Shown here: piece after piece, positions 1 through 8,660 of the stretch | Layout of the letters: each line of letters opens with the position of its first letter | Numbering within the stretch: position 1 is the stretch's first letter | Origin: Opitutaceae bacterium | GTDB lineage: Bacteria; Verrucomicrobiota; Verrucomicrobiia; Opitutales; Opitutaceae | NCBI GenBank assembly: GCA_028284235.1 | Contig: JANQSC010000009.1 | Location: 1-64,000, forward strand | Direction: 5' to 3' | DNA length: 64,000 nt | Notes under the pieces: generated by a model | Database searches by the model: none | Told to the model about the DNA's origin: nothing | What the model saw: only the letters and a program-made list of their open reading frames with translations | Translations under genes and position numbers: made by a program

Positions 1-23
1 GGATTTCTAGCCCCTCTTTATTC

Positions 24-99
<76 letters not shown>

Positions 100-123
100 C
101 TTTCCCTCGGTTAGCCGAGACGT

Positions 124-149
124 AAAAATCCTCTTCTCAGAGGATTTTT
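124..149 (+). terminator. Rho-independent terminator after tRNA-Gly
   Basis: A perfect 11-bp stem, AAAAATCCTCT (124-134) with AGAGGATTTTT (139-149), closes a TCTC tetraloop. The 3' arm ends in a T run, so it can terminate the tRNA transcript. The A-run on the 5' side would let it work on the other strand as well. Confidence 0.85.
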
Positions 150-216
150 CTGTATCCAATTGGTAGCTCGAATTTGAGTTTTCTGTAATTCTATCCATTG
201 ACGCGAACATTCGCTT

Positions 217-927
217 GTGGGGGGAGGGGTGACGCGTAAGGTTCGAGCTGTGAAAGCCTTAGATTTTTTCGCGCTGCCCGAGAGCATGCCGTTCCAGGAC
301 GTTTTCGACCCGGAGGTCTATCCGTGGGAATGGCTGCCTCGCATTTGCGAAGCCGTGCGCGAACTCAAAGGCAATGCGGCCGAGCGAACGCTTCCGCCGG
401 GCGTGGCCATCGAAGGAGAAGTCTATTTGGCGGAGTCAGTGAAGCTGCCGCCGTATTGCGTGATTCAAGGGCCGTGCTGGATTGGGGAGAACGTGGAAAT
501 ACGCCCCGGCGCGTATATCCGTGGCAATGTGATTGTCGGGGCGGGGAGTGTAATCGGAAATTCCTGCGAGTACAAAAACGCCTTGTTGATGGAGAACACG
601 CAAACGCCTCACTTCTCTTATGTTGGCGACTCGATCCTGGGGAACGGCGCCCATCTCGGGGCCGGAGCAATCCTTTCCAATCTCCGCTTCGATCAGAAGC
701 GCATTCGCGTGCGAGTCGACGGGAAGCGCGTCGATACTGGACTTCGAAAATTTGGGGCGATCTTGGGCGACTGGGCGGAAATCGGCTGCAATACCGCGGT
801 GATGCCGGGATCGCTGATCGGAAAGCGCTCCTTGGTGGGGCCCGCTACGAGTTTCTCAGGCTATTTGGAGCCGGGACAGCTTTACTTGGAGAACGCCACG
901 CGTCGTACGACGCCTTTGCGCGACTGA
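217..927 (+). CDS. GlmU-like left-handed beta-helix acyltransferase
   Basis: This is a 236-residue protein made mostly of hexapeptide repeats, from about residue 60 to the end (GPCWIGENVEIRPGAYI, then GNVIVGAGSVIG). The segment CEYKNALLMENTQTPHFSYVGDS followed by AHLGAGAILSNL parallels the acetyltransferase half of GlmU, where the family has VGNFVE, HLTYLGD and NVGAGT. The His in HFSYVGDS matches the catalytic His. No pyrophosphorylase domain is present, so it is a stand-alone sugar-nucleotide or amino-sugar acyltransferase of unknown substrate. The start is uncertain: GTG at 217, GTG at 229 and GTG at 250 are all in frame, and a G-rich Shine-Dalgarno-like run overlaps the first two. It lies downstream of tRNA-Gly and upstream of trpS with no obvious functional link. 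Confidence 0.8.
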   Translation: MGGGVTRKVRAVKALDFFALPESMPFQDVFDPEVYPWEWLPRICEAVRELKGNAAERTLPPGVAIEGEVYLAESVKLPPYCVIQGPCWIGENVEIRPGAYIRGNVIVGAGSVIGNSCEYKNALLMENTQTPHFSYVGDSILGNGAHLGAGAILSNLRFDQKRIRVRVDGKRVDTGLRKFGAILGDWAEIGCNTAVMPGSLIGKRSLVGPATSFSGYLEPGQLYLENATRRTTPLRD

Positions 928-1054
928 AGTGTAGTGGCAGTAGACGCGCCCAAAAATCGATGGGAACGAAAAACGGGTTTGTATTGAAGGAACGAGAACA
1001 CTACTGGGTTTCGTTACGCCCGACTAGCGACCAAATTAATTTCTAGCATACAGA

Positions 1055-2020
1055 ATGAGAATACTCTCTGGCATTCAACCCACCGGCATGCCGCACATCG
1101 GCAATTATTTCGGCATGATGAAGCCCTCGATCGAATTGCAGGATCAAGGCGAGGCCTTCTATTTTATCGCGGACTACCACTCGATGACGTCGCTCTACGA
1201 CGCGCAGTCGAGACGCGAGTACACGCAGCAAGTGGCGATCGACTTCCTGGCCTGCGGACTGGATCCGAAAAAAGCGGTGCTATTCAAGCAATCCGACGTT
1301 CCGGAACACGTAGAGCTTTCTTGGATACTTTCCACGGTTTGTCCTATGGGGCTTTTGGAACGTTGCACTAGCTACAAGGATAAGATCGCCAAGGGGCTTT
1401 CCGCCAATCACGGGTTGTTCGCCTATCCGGTGTTGATGGCGGCGGATATCTTGATTTACGACGCGGACAGCGTGCCCGTGGGGCGTGACCAGAAGCAGCA
1501 CGTCGAAGTGACGCGTGATTTGGCGGGCAAGTTCAATCAGACTTATGGCGAGACCTTTCGCATGCCGGAGCCGCGTTTCCGCGAGGGGGCAGGGACGGTT
1601 CCGGGGCTCGACGGGCAGAAGATGAGCAAGAGCTACAATAATACGGTCGAGATTTTCGGAGAGGAGAAACCTACGCGCAAACGGCTCATGAGTATTGTCA
1701 TGGACAGCCGGACCCCCGACGAGCCCAAGCCGGACGCCGAGGAGAATCGAGCCATCCAGTTGATCAAGCTCCTGGCCGATGAAGCGACTTATCGCGAGGA
1801 AGTGGAGAAACTCAAGGCGGGTGGTTATGGATACGGCGATTTGAAGAAGCGCTTGTTCGAACTCTATTGGGAGTATTTCCGGGAAGCCCGCGAACGGCGG
1901 TCGGAGTTGATGAACAATCTCGACTATGTGGATACGGTCCTTGCCGAGGGAGCGGAGAAAGCGCGGTCGATCGCGCGCGAGGTGAATCAACGCGCCCGGA
2001 AAGCGTGCGGCCTGGAGTGA
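1055..2020 (+). CDS. trpS: Tryptophanyl-tRNA synthetase
   Basis: A class I aminoacyl-tRNA synthetase that charges tRNA-Trp with tryptophan in the cytoplasm. The 321-residue length is usual for bacterial TrpS. The N-terminus MRILSGIQPTG is typical, the HIGH-type signature is HIGN at residues 14-17, and the KMSKS loop is intact at 189-193, preceded by GLDGQ. The tryptophan pocket region includes LMAADILIYDAD and VPVGRDQKQH (about 127-149). It is followed 46 bp later by cheB on the same strand; the two may be co-transcribed but are not functionally related in any obvious way. Confidence 0.97.
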   Translation: MRILSGIQPTGMPHIGNYFGMMKPSIELQDQGEAFYFIADYHSMTSLYDAQSRREYTQQVAIDFLACGLDPKKAVLFKQSDVPEHVELSWILSTVCPMGLLERCTSYKDKIAKGLSANHGLFAYPVLMAADILIYDADSVPVGRDQKQHVEVTRDLAGKFNQTYGETFRMPEPRFREGAGTVPGLDGQKMSKSYNNTVEIFGEEKPTRKRLMSIVMDSRTPDEPKPDAEENRAIQLIKLLADEATYREEVEKLKAGGYGYGDLKKRLFELYWEYFREARERRSELMNNLDYVDTVLAEGAEKARSIAREVNQRARKACGLE

Positions 2021-2066
2021 GCAGGCGGACACGGTCGATCGATTGAAGTTGGAATAGACGTAGAAT

Positions 2067-3182
2067 ATGGCGGATACGAAGTTTGGCGTGATGATAGTGG
2101 ACGACTCGTCCACGGCTCGGCGTATTTTAAGCGACATTGTAAATCGACACCCGCGCTTGGAGGTTGTCGCATCGGTTGCGGATCCCTACGAGGCGGTGGC
2201 GGAGTTGAAGAGACGGACTCCCGATGTAATGGTTCTGGACGTACAGATGCCGCGGATGGACGGGATTACCTTTTTGAAGAAACTCATGTCGATTCAGCCG
2301 ATGCCGGTGGTGATGTGCTCGAGCTTTACGGAAAAAGGCTCGGCTACCTCGCTGCAGTGCCTGGAGCAAGGGGCGGTTGACATCATTGCCAAGCCGAAAT
2401 CGGCGACGCCGAAAGTGATGCAGGAACTGGAAACGAGCATCCATGACACGCTGCAGTCGGCGGCCTTGGCTCGCTTTCGCTCGCGCCGCAGTCAAGGACT
2501 GTCCCCGAGTCGCGGATCGGCGGCCCGACCGATGACGGCGAATCCCGCGTCCAAGCTATCGGCCGACGAGATCATTCCGCCGCCGAATCAGGGGATGATC
2601 GATCGCATTCCGGAAACGAGCCCGATTATCGCGGTCGGGGCGTCGACGGGCGGGACGGATGCGATTCGAACATTTTTGGAACCAATGCCCGAGGATTGCC
2701 CGGGGATTGTCATCGTCCAGCACATGCCGGAGCATTTCACCGAAGCCTTCGCCAAGCGACTGAACGAGCAATGTCTGATACGCGTGCGCGAAGCAAAACA
2801 GGGTGACTCAGTTGAGCCGGGATTGGCCTTGGTAGCGCCGGGGAGTCATCACTTGTTGGTGAAACGGGCGAGTAGTCGCTATTTCGTGGAGACCGTCGAA
2901 GGCCCGTTGGTCAGCCGGCATCGTCCCTCTGTGGACGTGCTTTTCCGATCGGTGGCATGTGTAGCGGGGAAGAACGCGATTGGCGTCATCTTGACCGGAA
3001 TGGGCGACGACGGGGCGATCGGCATGCTGGAAATGAAGCGAGCCGGGGCCTACAATTTCGCTCAAGACGAGGCGTCTTGCGTGGTGTACGGAATGCCGAA
3101 CGAAGCGGTGAAACGCGGCGGAGTCGATCTCTCAATGGATCTCGCAAAATTATCGGGAGCGGTAATGGCGCGTTGCAAGTAA
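2067..3182 (+). CDS. cheB: Chemotaxis response regulator protein-glutamate methylesterase
   Basis: CheB removes methyl groups, or deamidates glutamines, on chemoreceptors once phosphorylated by CheA. The 371-residue protein has an N-terminal receiver domain with the acidic pair D12-D13 and phospho-acceptor D58 in VLDVQMPRMDG, then a Ser/Pro-rich linker (about 135-185). The C-terminal methylesterase has the nucleophile S193 in GASTGGT, the histidine H219 in VQHMPEH and the aspartate D315 in GMGDDG, so all catalytic residues are present. No cheA, cheW, cheR or receptor gene lies in the window, so it is an orphan here and would have to work with components encoded elsewhere. The 3' end faces the S9 peptidase gene across an inverted-repeat element. 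Confidence 0.95.
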   Translation: MADTKFGVMIVDDSSTARRILSDIVNRHPRLEVVASVADPYEAVAELKRRTPDVMVLDVQMPRMDGITFLKKLMSIQPMPVVMCSSFTEKGSATSLQCLEQGAVDIIAKPKSATPKVMQELETSIHDTLQSAALARFRSRRSQGLSPSRGSAARPMTANPASKLSADEIIPPPNQGMIDRIPETSPIIAVGASTGGTDAIRTFLEPMPEDCPGIVIVQHMPEHFTEAFAKRLNEQCLIRVREAKQGDSVEPGLALVAPGSHHLLVKRASSRYFVETVEGPLVSRHRPSVDVLFRSVACVAGKNAIGVILTGMGDDGAIGMLEMKRAGAYNFAQDEASCVVYGMPNEAVKRGGVDLSMDLAKLSGAVMARCK

Positions 3183-3215
3183 ACGAAAGTGTATCCAGAA
3201 ACAGGATTCTTTGTT

Positions 3216-3521
3216 TTAACACTCGCTCTCTTCGTTCGCTAGATCGTCCCGTCGAAGACGGGACGAACAGGATCCCGGCGTAGCCGGGAACAAGATATCA
3301 GTCCGTTTATTGGGATTTTGAATGGTTCAAAATTGGGTTTGACCATGGATGTTCACAATACTGGGAAAACTAGAATTCGATATCTTTGTGAACGCTTGTG
3401 CGTCTACGTGAACAACAAATCAATCTAAGAGAAATCCTGCTCCCGTCCCGCTACGCGGGTCGGGATCTTGCTCGGCCCGCTCAGCGGGACGATCTAGCGA
3501 ACGTAGAGAGCGACTGTTAAA
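3216..3521. repeat. 306-bp inverted-repeat (MITE-like) element
   Basis: The intergenic space between convergent cheB and the S9 peptidase is bounded by 37-nt inverted arms, 3216-3252 and 3485-3521, that match at 35 of 37 positions. Just inside each arm sit short GC hairpins: 3247-3265 (8-bp stem, GAA loop), 3274-3290 (7-bp stem, GTA loop), 3441-3465 and 3476-3488. The central 130 nt is AT-richer and has no plausible gene. The layout resembles a non-autonomous transposon or a large palindromic repeat. No target-site duplication was confirmed. Confidence 0.7.
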
Positions 3522-3540
3522 CAAAACTCGATTATCGGCG

Positions 3541-5397
3541 TTACAGGTGTTCCTCGATGAAGTTGGCGATGCTTTCGTAGAATCGGATGGTGGGTTTTTC
3601 GGACACCATGCCGTGATTGTTGAAGCTGAGGATTTTTAGGGTGGCGTCGTTGCCCGCTTGTTTCAGCGCTTTGTGCATGAGTCGGGATTGACGCGAGTCG
3701 ACGATTTCGTCAGCCCCGCCGTGGATGAGGAAAACGGGAGCTTCGATTTGATCAGCAAGGGTAATGGCGGACGCGTCGCGCCAGAGCGCTTTCTCGTTGT
3801 CGTAGTCGCCGTAGTACGTGTGCAGCTTCAGTTTCCAGTAGACGGGCTCTTTGGCGAATTCGCGGTCCATTTCCTTCTCCCAGTCGTATACTCCGCCGTA
3901 GCCGACGACGCAGGCGAAGCGGTCTGGATATTCCGCGGCGGTTCGCAAAGCGACGTGTCCGCCGAAACTGGATCCGTAGATAGCGACTTCCCCGGGTAAG
4001 GCATAGCCGTTTTCGATCGCCCAGTCGACGCCGTCGACGGTGTCGACGATGGAGTTTCGTATGGCGTCGAGGTGGGAGTAGGGGCTGTAGGTCAGACCGT
4101 AGTCGCTCGAACCTCTGTAGTTGATTTTCATTACAGTGTAGCCGAGAGCGGCGAAGTACTGAGCCTCGCTGTCCCAGCCCCAATAGTCGCGAGCCCGCGG
4201 TCCGCCGTGGATCATGACGAGGAGTCCTTTCGATTCGACTCCATTGCGGGGGGACGTAATGAGGGAGTGGATTTCTACGCCTTCGCGATTGGGGAAGGTC
4301 GCGGGAAAGGTCGGCGACATTTTGGCGGGATCGATCCAGGGGCGTTCTTTTCCGATGAGTTTGGTTTTGCCGGTTTCGATCTCGTAGAGCGACCACTCGC
4401 CGGGGTTCCGGTCGCTGTGTTGGCGAATTACGGCGGACGCGTCGTTGTCGGTGAATCCGTGGATGTCGTTGAGGGTGTTGGGGTAGGTGGCGTTGAGCGT
4501 TTCTTGCAGTTTATGGTGTTCTTCGGAAAACCAGATGGTTCGCCTGCGGTCGGATTGGTAGCGAAATCCGAATACGCTCTCGGTTTCGGGATCGAGAATG
4601 TACTCTTCGGGAATAAGGTCGTAGTGGGGGTCTTCGATGAGCGGCCCGTAGAACGCGTTTGCGGTCAGGTCGAATCCGCGTCCCACGACCCGGTCGGCGC
4701 CTTCTGGCACGAAAAACGAAATGGCCTTTTCGGGATCGTCGAGAAAGAGGATTCCGTAGGAGTCGGCGCCGGGGTGGATCTCGGTCCAGGGCGCGTCCGG
4801 ATGGGGGCGGTGTTCGAATCGGTCGCGCTCGTCTTCGTCGACCCATTGGCGGACGCGTATGACGCCGTTTTTGTCGGTGAACCAGCCGACGATGTGTCCC
4901 GGATTGTTGGCGACGCGTTTGCGGGAGCCGGACTCGATGTTGTAGCGCTCGAGGCTGTAGAATTTCTTGCTGCGATCGGTATCCTTGATGAGGAGCGTGT
5001 TCTCCAGGTCGGGGATCAAGTCGAATACCTCGACGTATTCGCTGGGCTGGTTGCGGGAGAGCCGTTCGTTGACGGAAAAGACTTGGCTCGGGATGCCCAG
5101 TTTGTGGGCGAAAACGAGGACTTCTTTCGAGCTCACCCAGTTGAAGTCGTAGATCGTGTGGCCGCGTTCGGCGCGAACGACGCGTCGTTTTCCAGACTTG
5201 AATTCGTAGGTGACGAGGGCCCGGTCGCCCGGGTGGCCGATAAAGGAGAGGAAGCGGTTGCCCGGGGAGATGCGGGCGTTCTCGATCTCCGGTTTAAAGA
5301 AGAACGTCTGGGCGAGGGTCTTGGGCTTGCGTCCGGCGCCATTTGCGGAGACGAGAACGACGAATAGGAGCAAACCTAGGAATGAGAATCGAATCAT
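3541..5397 (-). CDS. Secreted S9 family (prolyl oligopeptidase-like) peptidase
   Basis: A serine peptidase of the alpha/beta-hydrolase S9 family, predicted to be exported and to cleave short peptides. The reading frame extends upstream to 5490, but the Met at 5397 begins a clear signal peptide (MIRFSFLGLLLFVVLVSANG) and is preferred, giving 618 residues. Residues about 30-370 form the beta-propeller-like cap and the rest is the hydrolase domain. Numbered from this start, the nucleophile is S477 in GSSFGG, the acid D563 in HGGADEIVDS and the base H595 in FNNHGM. It is transcribed divergently from the sulfatase at 5549, with about 150 bp between them. Confidence 0.9.
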   Translation of the reverse strand: MIRFSFLGLLLFVVLVSANGAGRKPKTLAQTFFFKPEIENARISPGNRFLSFIGHPGDRALVTYEFKSGKRRVVRAERGHTIYDFNWVSSKEVLVFAHKLGIPSQVFSVNERLSRNQPSEYVEVFDLIPDLENTLLIKDTDRSKKFYSLERYNIESGSRKRVANNPGHIVGWFTDKNGVIRVRQWVDEDERDRFEHRPHPDAPWTEIHPGADSYGILFLDDPEKAISFFVPEGADRVVGRGFDLTANAFYGPLIEDPHYDLIPEEYILDPETESVFGFRYQSDRRRTIWFSEEHHKLQETLNATYPNTLNDIHGFTDNDASAVIRQHSDRNPGEWSLYEIETGKTKLIGKERPWIDPAKMSPTFPATFPNREGVEIHSLITSPRNGVESKGLLVMIHGGPRARDYWGWDSEAQYFAALGYTVMKINYRGSSDYGLTYSPYSHLDAIRNSIVDTVDGVDWAIENGYALPGEVAIYGSSFGGHVALRTAAEYPDRFACVVGYGGVYDWEKEMDREFAKEPVYWKLKLHTYYGDYDNEKALWRDASAITLADQIEAPVFLIHGGADEIVDSRQSRLMHKALKQAGNDATLKILSFNNHGMVSEKPTIRFYESIANFIEEHL

Positions 5398-5548
5398 GCC
5401 GGAAGATCGAGAAACCGGTGGAGGCGGGAGGCGTTGTCCAATGGATACGCGGCGAAGCGTTGGAGAGGATTCACGGATCGGTGCTTGCATTTCAATGGAT
5501 GTTTGCGACAGTCGCCCTCAGCTATGATGGGGGTTTGTTTCGTTTCTT

Positions 5549-7006
5549 ATGAAGACTCTCCTGTTTTTATCCATTTCCTATCTGTTACTAGCGGGGCTCC
5601 TTCTTGCGACCGTAGACGCTCGACCGGCGCTTGAGAAGCCGAATGTGGTGGTCGTTTTTCTTGACGACTGCGGTTATGGCGATTTTTCCCACGCGGGCAA
5701 TCCGACGATTCACACGCCCCATATTTCGCGTCTCGTCGCGGAAGGGTTGAACTTCCCCCAGTTCTATACGGCGTCGCCCGCGTGCACCGCGTCTCGGTAC
5801 GCGTTGTTAACCGGACGCAGCCCGGCCCGTTCGGGATTCAACTGGGTCTTGGGGCCGAAAGCGGAGCGCTACTTGCACCCGTCGGAGCTCACCTTGGCGG
5901 AAGGCTTAAAGGAGAACGGCTACGCCACGGCGATGTTCGGCAAGTGGCATTTGGGCAACCCGAACGAGGCGAATGGGTTCGCGGCCGACTCATTGCCGTT
6001 GGCCCACGGGTTCGACTCGTGGGTGGGTTCGAACGTGTCGAACGACTACGATCCTGGAGCGGATCTGATTCGGAGCGACGCGTCGGGATCGAGCCCGGTG
6101 GACGGGTATTCGTTTATCGAGGAAGACTACGCGAGCAACGACGTCCTGCAGGGCGCGTTGACGGGGCGATACACGGATGGGGCGATCGAGTTTATCGGGC
6201 GCAACGCGGACAAGCCGTTTTTCGTGTACATCGCTTTGAGCATGCCCCACTTGCCGGTGCACGCGTCGCCGCAAGCGACGGGGCGTTCCAAACGGGGGCT
6301 CTATGGGGACGTGATCGAGGAGATCGACACGAACATGGGGAAGCTTCGAGCGACGCTCGAGTCGAACGGGATCGCGGAAAACACCTTGCTCGTTTTCAGT
6401 TCCGACAACGGGCCGTGGATTCGGTTTCAACACACGGCGGAGCATGCCCGATACGGCGAGGCTCGGTTGAACATTGGCTCGGCGCTGCCGTTTCGCGATG
6501 GCAAGGGCTCGACTTGGGAAGGAGGCGTGCGGGTTCCGGGCGTCTTTTGGTGGCCGGGAGTCATCGAGCCGGCGACGGTGGTGCGCGATCCCGCTTCAAC
6601 CTACGACATTTTTCCAACTGTATTCGCTTTGTTAGGACAAAATCTACCAAATGATCGACCCTACGATGGGCGCGATATTCGGCCCTATTTCAACGCGACT
6701 CGGTTCGAGGGCGCGGTGGAGCCCTTTTCGTTTGTCTACACTGGCGCTTCGAAGAACGAAGTGTACGGCGCCCGCAGAGGTCCGTGGAAAAGTCATATCC
6801 GGCTCTATTCGCAGACAGGAGACAACTACGGCTTCGAGGCCAGCCGAGAGAAACCGCTTTTGTTTCAAGTCGAGCACGACCCGTCGGAGCGCTACGATCG
6901 CGCCGTAGAGCATCCGGAGGTGGTCGAGTCGCTTCGAAGCGACATTGATTCGTTTGAGCGTTCCCTAGCGAAATGGGGCACGTTCTGGGACGAACGTGCG
7001 AACTAA
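5549..7006 (+). CDS. Secreted sulfatase (Cys-type, CTASR active site)
   Basis: A type I sulfatase, hydrolysing sulfate esters after conversion of an active-site Cys to formylglycine. The 485-residue protein has an N-terminal signal peptide (about 1-25). Metal ligands D39-D40 lie in FLDDCGYGD, the active-site motif is C79-T-A-S-R83 followed by ALLTGR, MFGKWHLG is the conserved lysine region, and SSDNGPW carries the distal metal-binding Asp-Asn. The motif has Ala where most sulfatases have Pro (C-x-P-x-R). No maturation enzyme is encoded in the window. It is the first of four sulfatases on this strand within 11 kb, consistent with breakdown of a sulfated polysaccharide; the exact substrate cannot be told. 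Confidence 0.92.
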   Translation: MKTLLFLSISYLLLAGLLLATVDARPALEKPNVVVVFLDDCGYGDFSHAGNPTIHTPHISRLVAEGLNFPQFYTASPACTASRYALLTGRSPARSGFNWVLGPKAERYLHPSELTLAEGLKENGYATAMFGKWHLGNPNEANGFAADSLPLAHGFDSWVGSNVSNDYDPGADLIRSDASGSSPVDGYSFIEEDYASNDVLQGALTGRYTDGAIEFIGRNADKPFFVYIALSMPHLPVHASPQATGRSKRGLYGDVIEEIDTNMGKLRATLESNGIAENTLLVFSSDNGPWIRFQHTAEHARYGEARLNIGSALPFRDGKGSTWEGGVRVPGVFWWPGVIEPATVVRDPASTYDIFPTVFALLGQNLPNDRPYDGRDIRPYFNATRFEGAVEPFSFVYTGASKNEVYGARRGPWKSHIRLYSQTGDNYGFEASREKPLLFQVEHDPSERYDRAVEHPEVVESLRSDIDSFERSLAKWGTFWDERAN

Positions 7007-7042
7007 TCGTGTCTAGTGAATTTGAATTATACGACTTCAATG

Positions 7043-7155
7043 GTAGGGCCTTCGCTTGCGAAGCGCCGCGTAGGTTGAGTTTTGCGCTGCATATGCGGCG
7101 TGGCGCATCCGTCTTCGCTCGTCGAGCTACGCCGAGACGAGAGCGCCAGCCCTAC
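7043..7155. repeat. Palindromic intergenic repeat, GGTAGGG family
   Basis: The space between two sulfatase genes begins with GTAGGGC (7043-7049) and ends with its inverse GCCCTAC (7149-7155). Inside are several GC hairpins, the first being CTTCGC-TT-GCGAAG. The right end, GCGCCAGCCCTA, recurs near 37240. The GGTAGGG end recurs at about 21431-21458, 36993, 37128-37155 and 58703. Confidence 0.55.
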
Positions 7156-7202
7156 GTTATCGACTCGTTTAAAACTCCTCATGGAGAGACTCCGACAACT
7201 TT

Positions 7203-8594
7203 ATGAATGCAATCCAATCTATCTCACGCTTGCTAACGCTCGCGCTCCTGTGTGCCGGAGCGACTTCATCAACAGTTTGGGGGCAGGACCGGCCCCCCAA
7301 TGTGGTCGTCATCTTCGTCGACGACCAAGGGTACAACGATATCGGCGTATATGGGTCGCCGCTCATCGAGACTCCCCATCTGGACCGCATGGCGAGCGAG
7401 GGAATGCGGTTCACCAGCTTTTATTCCGCTAGCGCGGTGTGCACGCCGTCGCGAGCGGCATTGTTGACGGGAACCTATGCCCAGCGGATCGAAATGCCGG
7501 GCGTGCTTTTCCCGCATCACCGCCGCGGGCTCAACCCGGACGAAATCACCATCGCCGAATTGCTGAAGCAGAAGCGATACGCGACCGCGTGCATCGGCAA
7601 GTGGCATTTGGGGCACGAGCCGCCGTTTCTGCCTACGAGGCAGGGATTCGATTGGTATTACGGGATTCCCTACAGCAACGACATGTATCTCGACTCGAAG
7701 ATGAAAATGGCGAGCGACGTAGTTTTCAGGGAAGGAATCACCCGCGACGAAGCGGTGTACGGAGCCCCGAGCCGGAACCTTGTCCCGTTGATGCGCAACG
7801 AGGAAGTGATCGAGTATCCCGCCGACCAGGCGCTTTTGACAAAGCGGTATACGGAGAAAGCGGTTCAGTTTATCGAGGCGAACCAGAAGAAGCCCTTTTT
7901 TCTCTATCTCGCCCATACCATGCCGCATGTCCCGCTCTACGCCTCGGAAGCGTTCAAGGGGAAGAGCAAGCGCGGTCTTTACGGCGACACGATCGAGGAA
8001 ATCGATTGGAGCGTCGGGGAGATTTTGGATACGCTCGACGAGCTCTCTCTCGACGAGAATACGCTTGTCGTCTACGCCTCGGACAATGGACCGTGGAAGC
8101 TGAACGAAGGGCGAGGGGGCAGCGCTTATCCGCTGCGCGGCTACAAGTTTCAAACGCTGGAAGGCGGTATGCGCGTCCCGTGCATCATGCGCTGGCCGGG
8201 CAGCATCCCGGCGGGGAGCGAGTGCGACGAGGTTGCGGCGACGATCGACTTGTTTCCGACGATCGCGGGTTTGACGGGAACGGACGCGCCGTCGGACCGA
8301 GTGATCGACGGGCATGACATCTGGCCGTTGATGTCGGCTCAACCGGGCGCGGCGAGTCCGCATGACGCCTATTTCTTCTATCGGGCGAATAATTTGGAGG
8401 CGGTTCGCAGCGGCGACTGGAAGTTGAGGGTGACCGAAGCCGACGGGATCGAGCTCTTCGATTTGAGCGAGGACATCACCGAGTCGGAAAACTTGGCGGA
8501 CGAGAATCCGCGCATTGTAACCATCATGCAGGCCCTGATGGCTTCGTTTGACGCCGAGCTCAAGGCGAACCAGCGACCGGCGGGGACCTTGTAG
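7203..8594 (+). CDS. Secreted sulfatase (Cys-type, CTPSR)
   Basis: A type I formylglycine-dependent sulfatase of 463 residues. A signal peptide covers about residues 1-27 (ending TSSTVWGQ). D40-D41 in FVDDQGYND bind the metal, and C80-T-P-S-R84 followed by AALLTG is the canonical modification site. CIGKWHLGHE and ASDNGPW supply the remaining active-site segments. It resembles the sulfatase at 12982 more than its immediate upstream neighbour, for example sharing GKSKRGLYGD, IEEIDW and GVGEILDT-type stretches, which suggests a duplication. It sits just upstream of the large PVC protein at 8661. Confidence 0.93.
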   Translation: MNAIQSISRLLTLALLCAGATSSTVWGQDRPPNVVVIFVDDQGYNDIGVYGSPLIETPHLDRMASEGMRFTSFYSASAVCTPSRAALLTGTYAQRIEMPGVLFPHHRRGLNPDEITIAELLKQKRYATACIGKWHLGHEPPFLPTRQGFDWYYGIPYSNDMYLDSKMKMASDVVFREGITRDEAVYGAPSRNLVPLMRNEEVIEYPADQALLTKRYTEKAVQFIEANQKKPFFLYLAHTMPHVPLYASEAFKGKSKRGLYGDTIEEIDWSVGEILDTLDELSLDENTLVVYASDNGPWKLNEGRGGSAYPLRGYKFQTLEGGMRVPCIMRWPGSIPAGSECDEVAATIDLFPTIAGLTGTDAPSDRVIDGHDIWPLMSAQPGAASPHDAYFFYRANNLEAVRSGDWKLRVTEADGIELFDLSEDITESENLADENPRIVTIMQALMASFDAELKANQRPAGTL

Positions 8595-8642
8595 CGCGGC
8601 AGAATTTTTTATAGCCAATCGCGGTGATCGGCGCTTTATAGG

Positions 8643-8657
8643 AGGAGGTTTTCTCCT
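8643..8657 (+). promoter_or_regulatory. Hairpin over the Shine-Dalgarno of the PVC protein
   Basis: The strong ribosome-binding sequence GGAGGAGG (8641-8648) overlaps a small hairpin, AGGAG (8643-8647) paired with CTCCT (8653-8657) around GTTTT. The ATG is at 8661. The stem could hide the ribosome-binding site; this is an inference from sequence only. Confidence 0.35.
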
Positions 8658-8660
8658 TCT

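Noticed and set aside
3216..3521. CRISPR array
   Set aside because: The repeats are inverted arms and hairpins, not regularly spaced direct repeats; no array or cas gene was found anywhere in the window.
4072..5367. A 431-codon open frame on the + strand
   Set aside because: It lies entirely antisense to the S9 peptidase, whose signal peptide and complete catalytic triad make it the real gene; the antisense product is a low-complexity Val/Gly/Asp-rich shadow.
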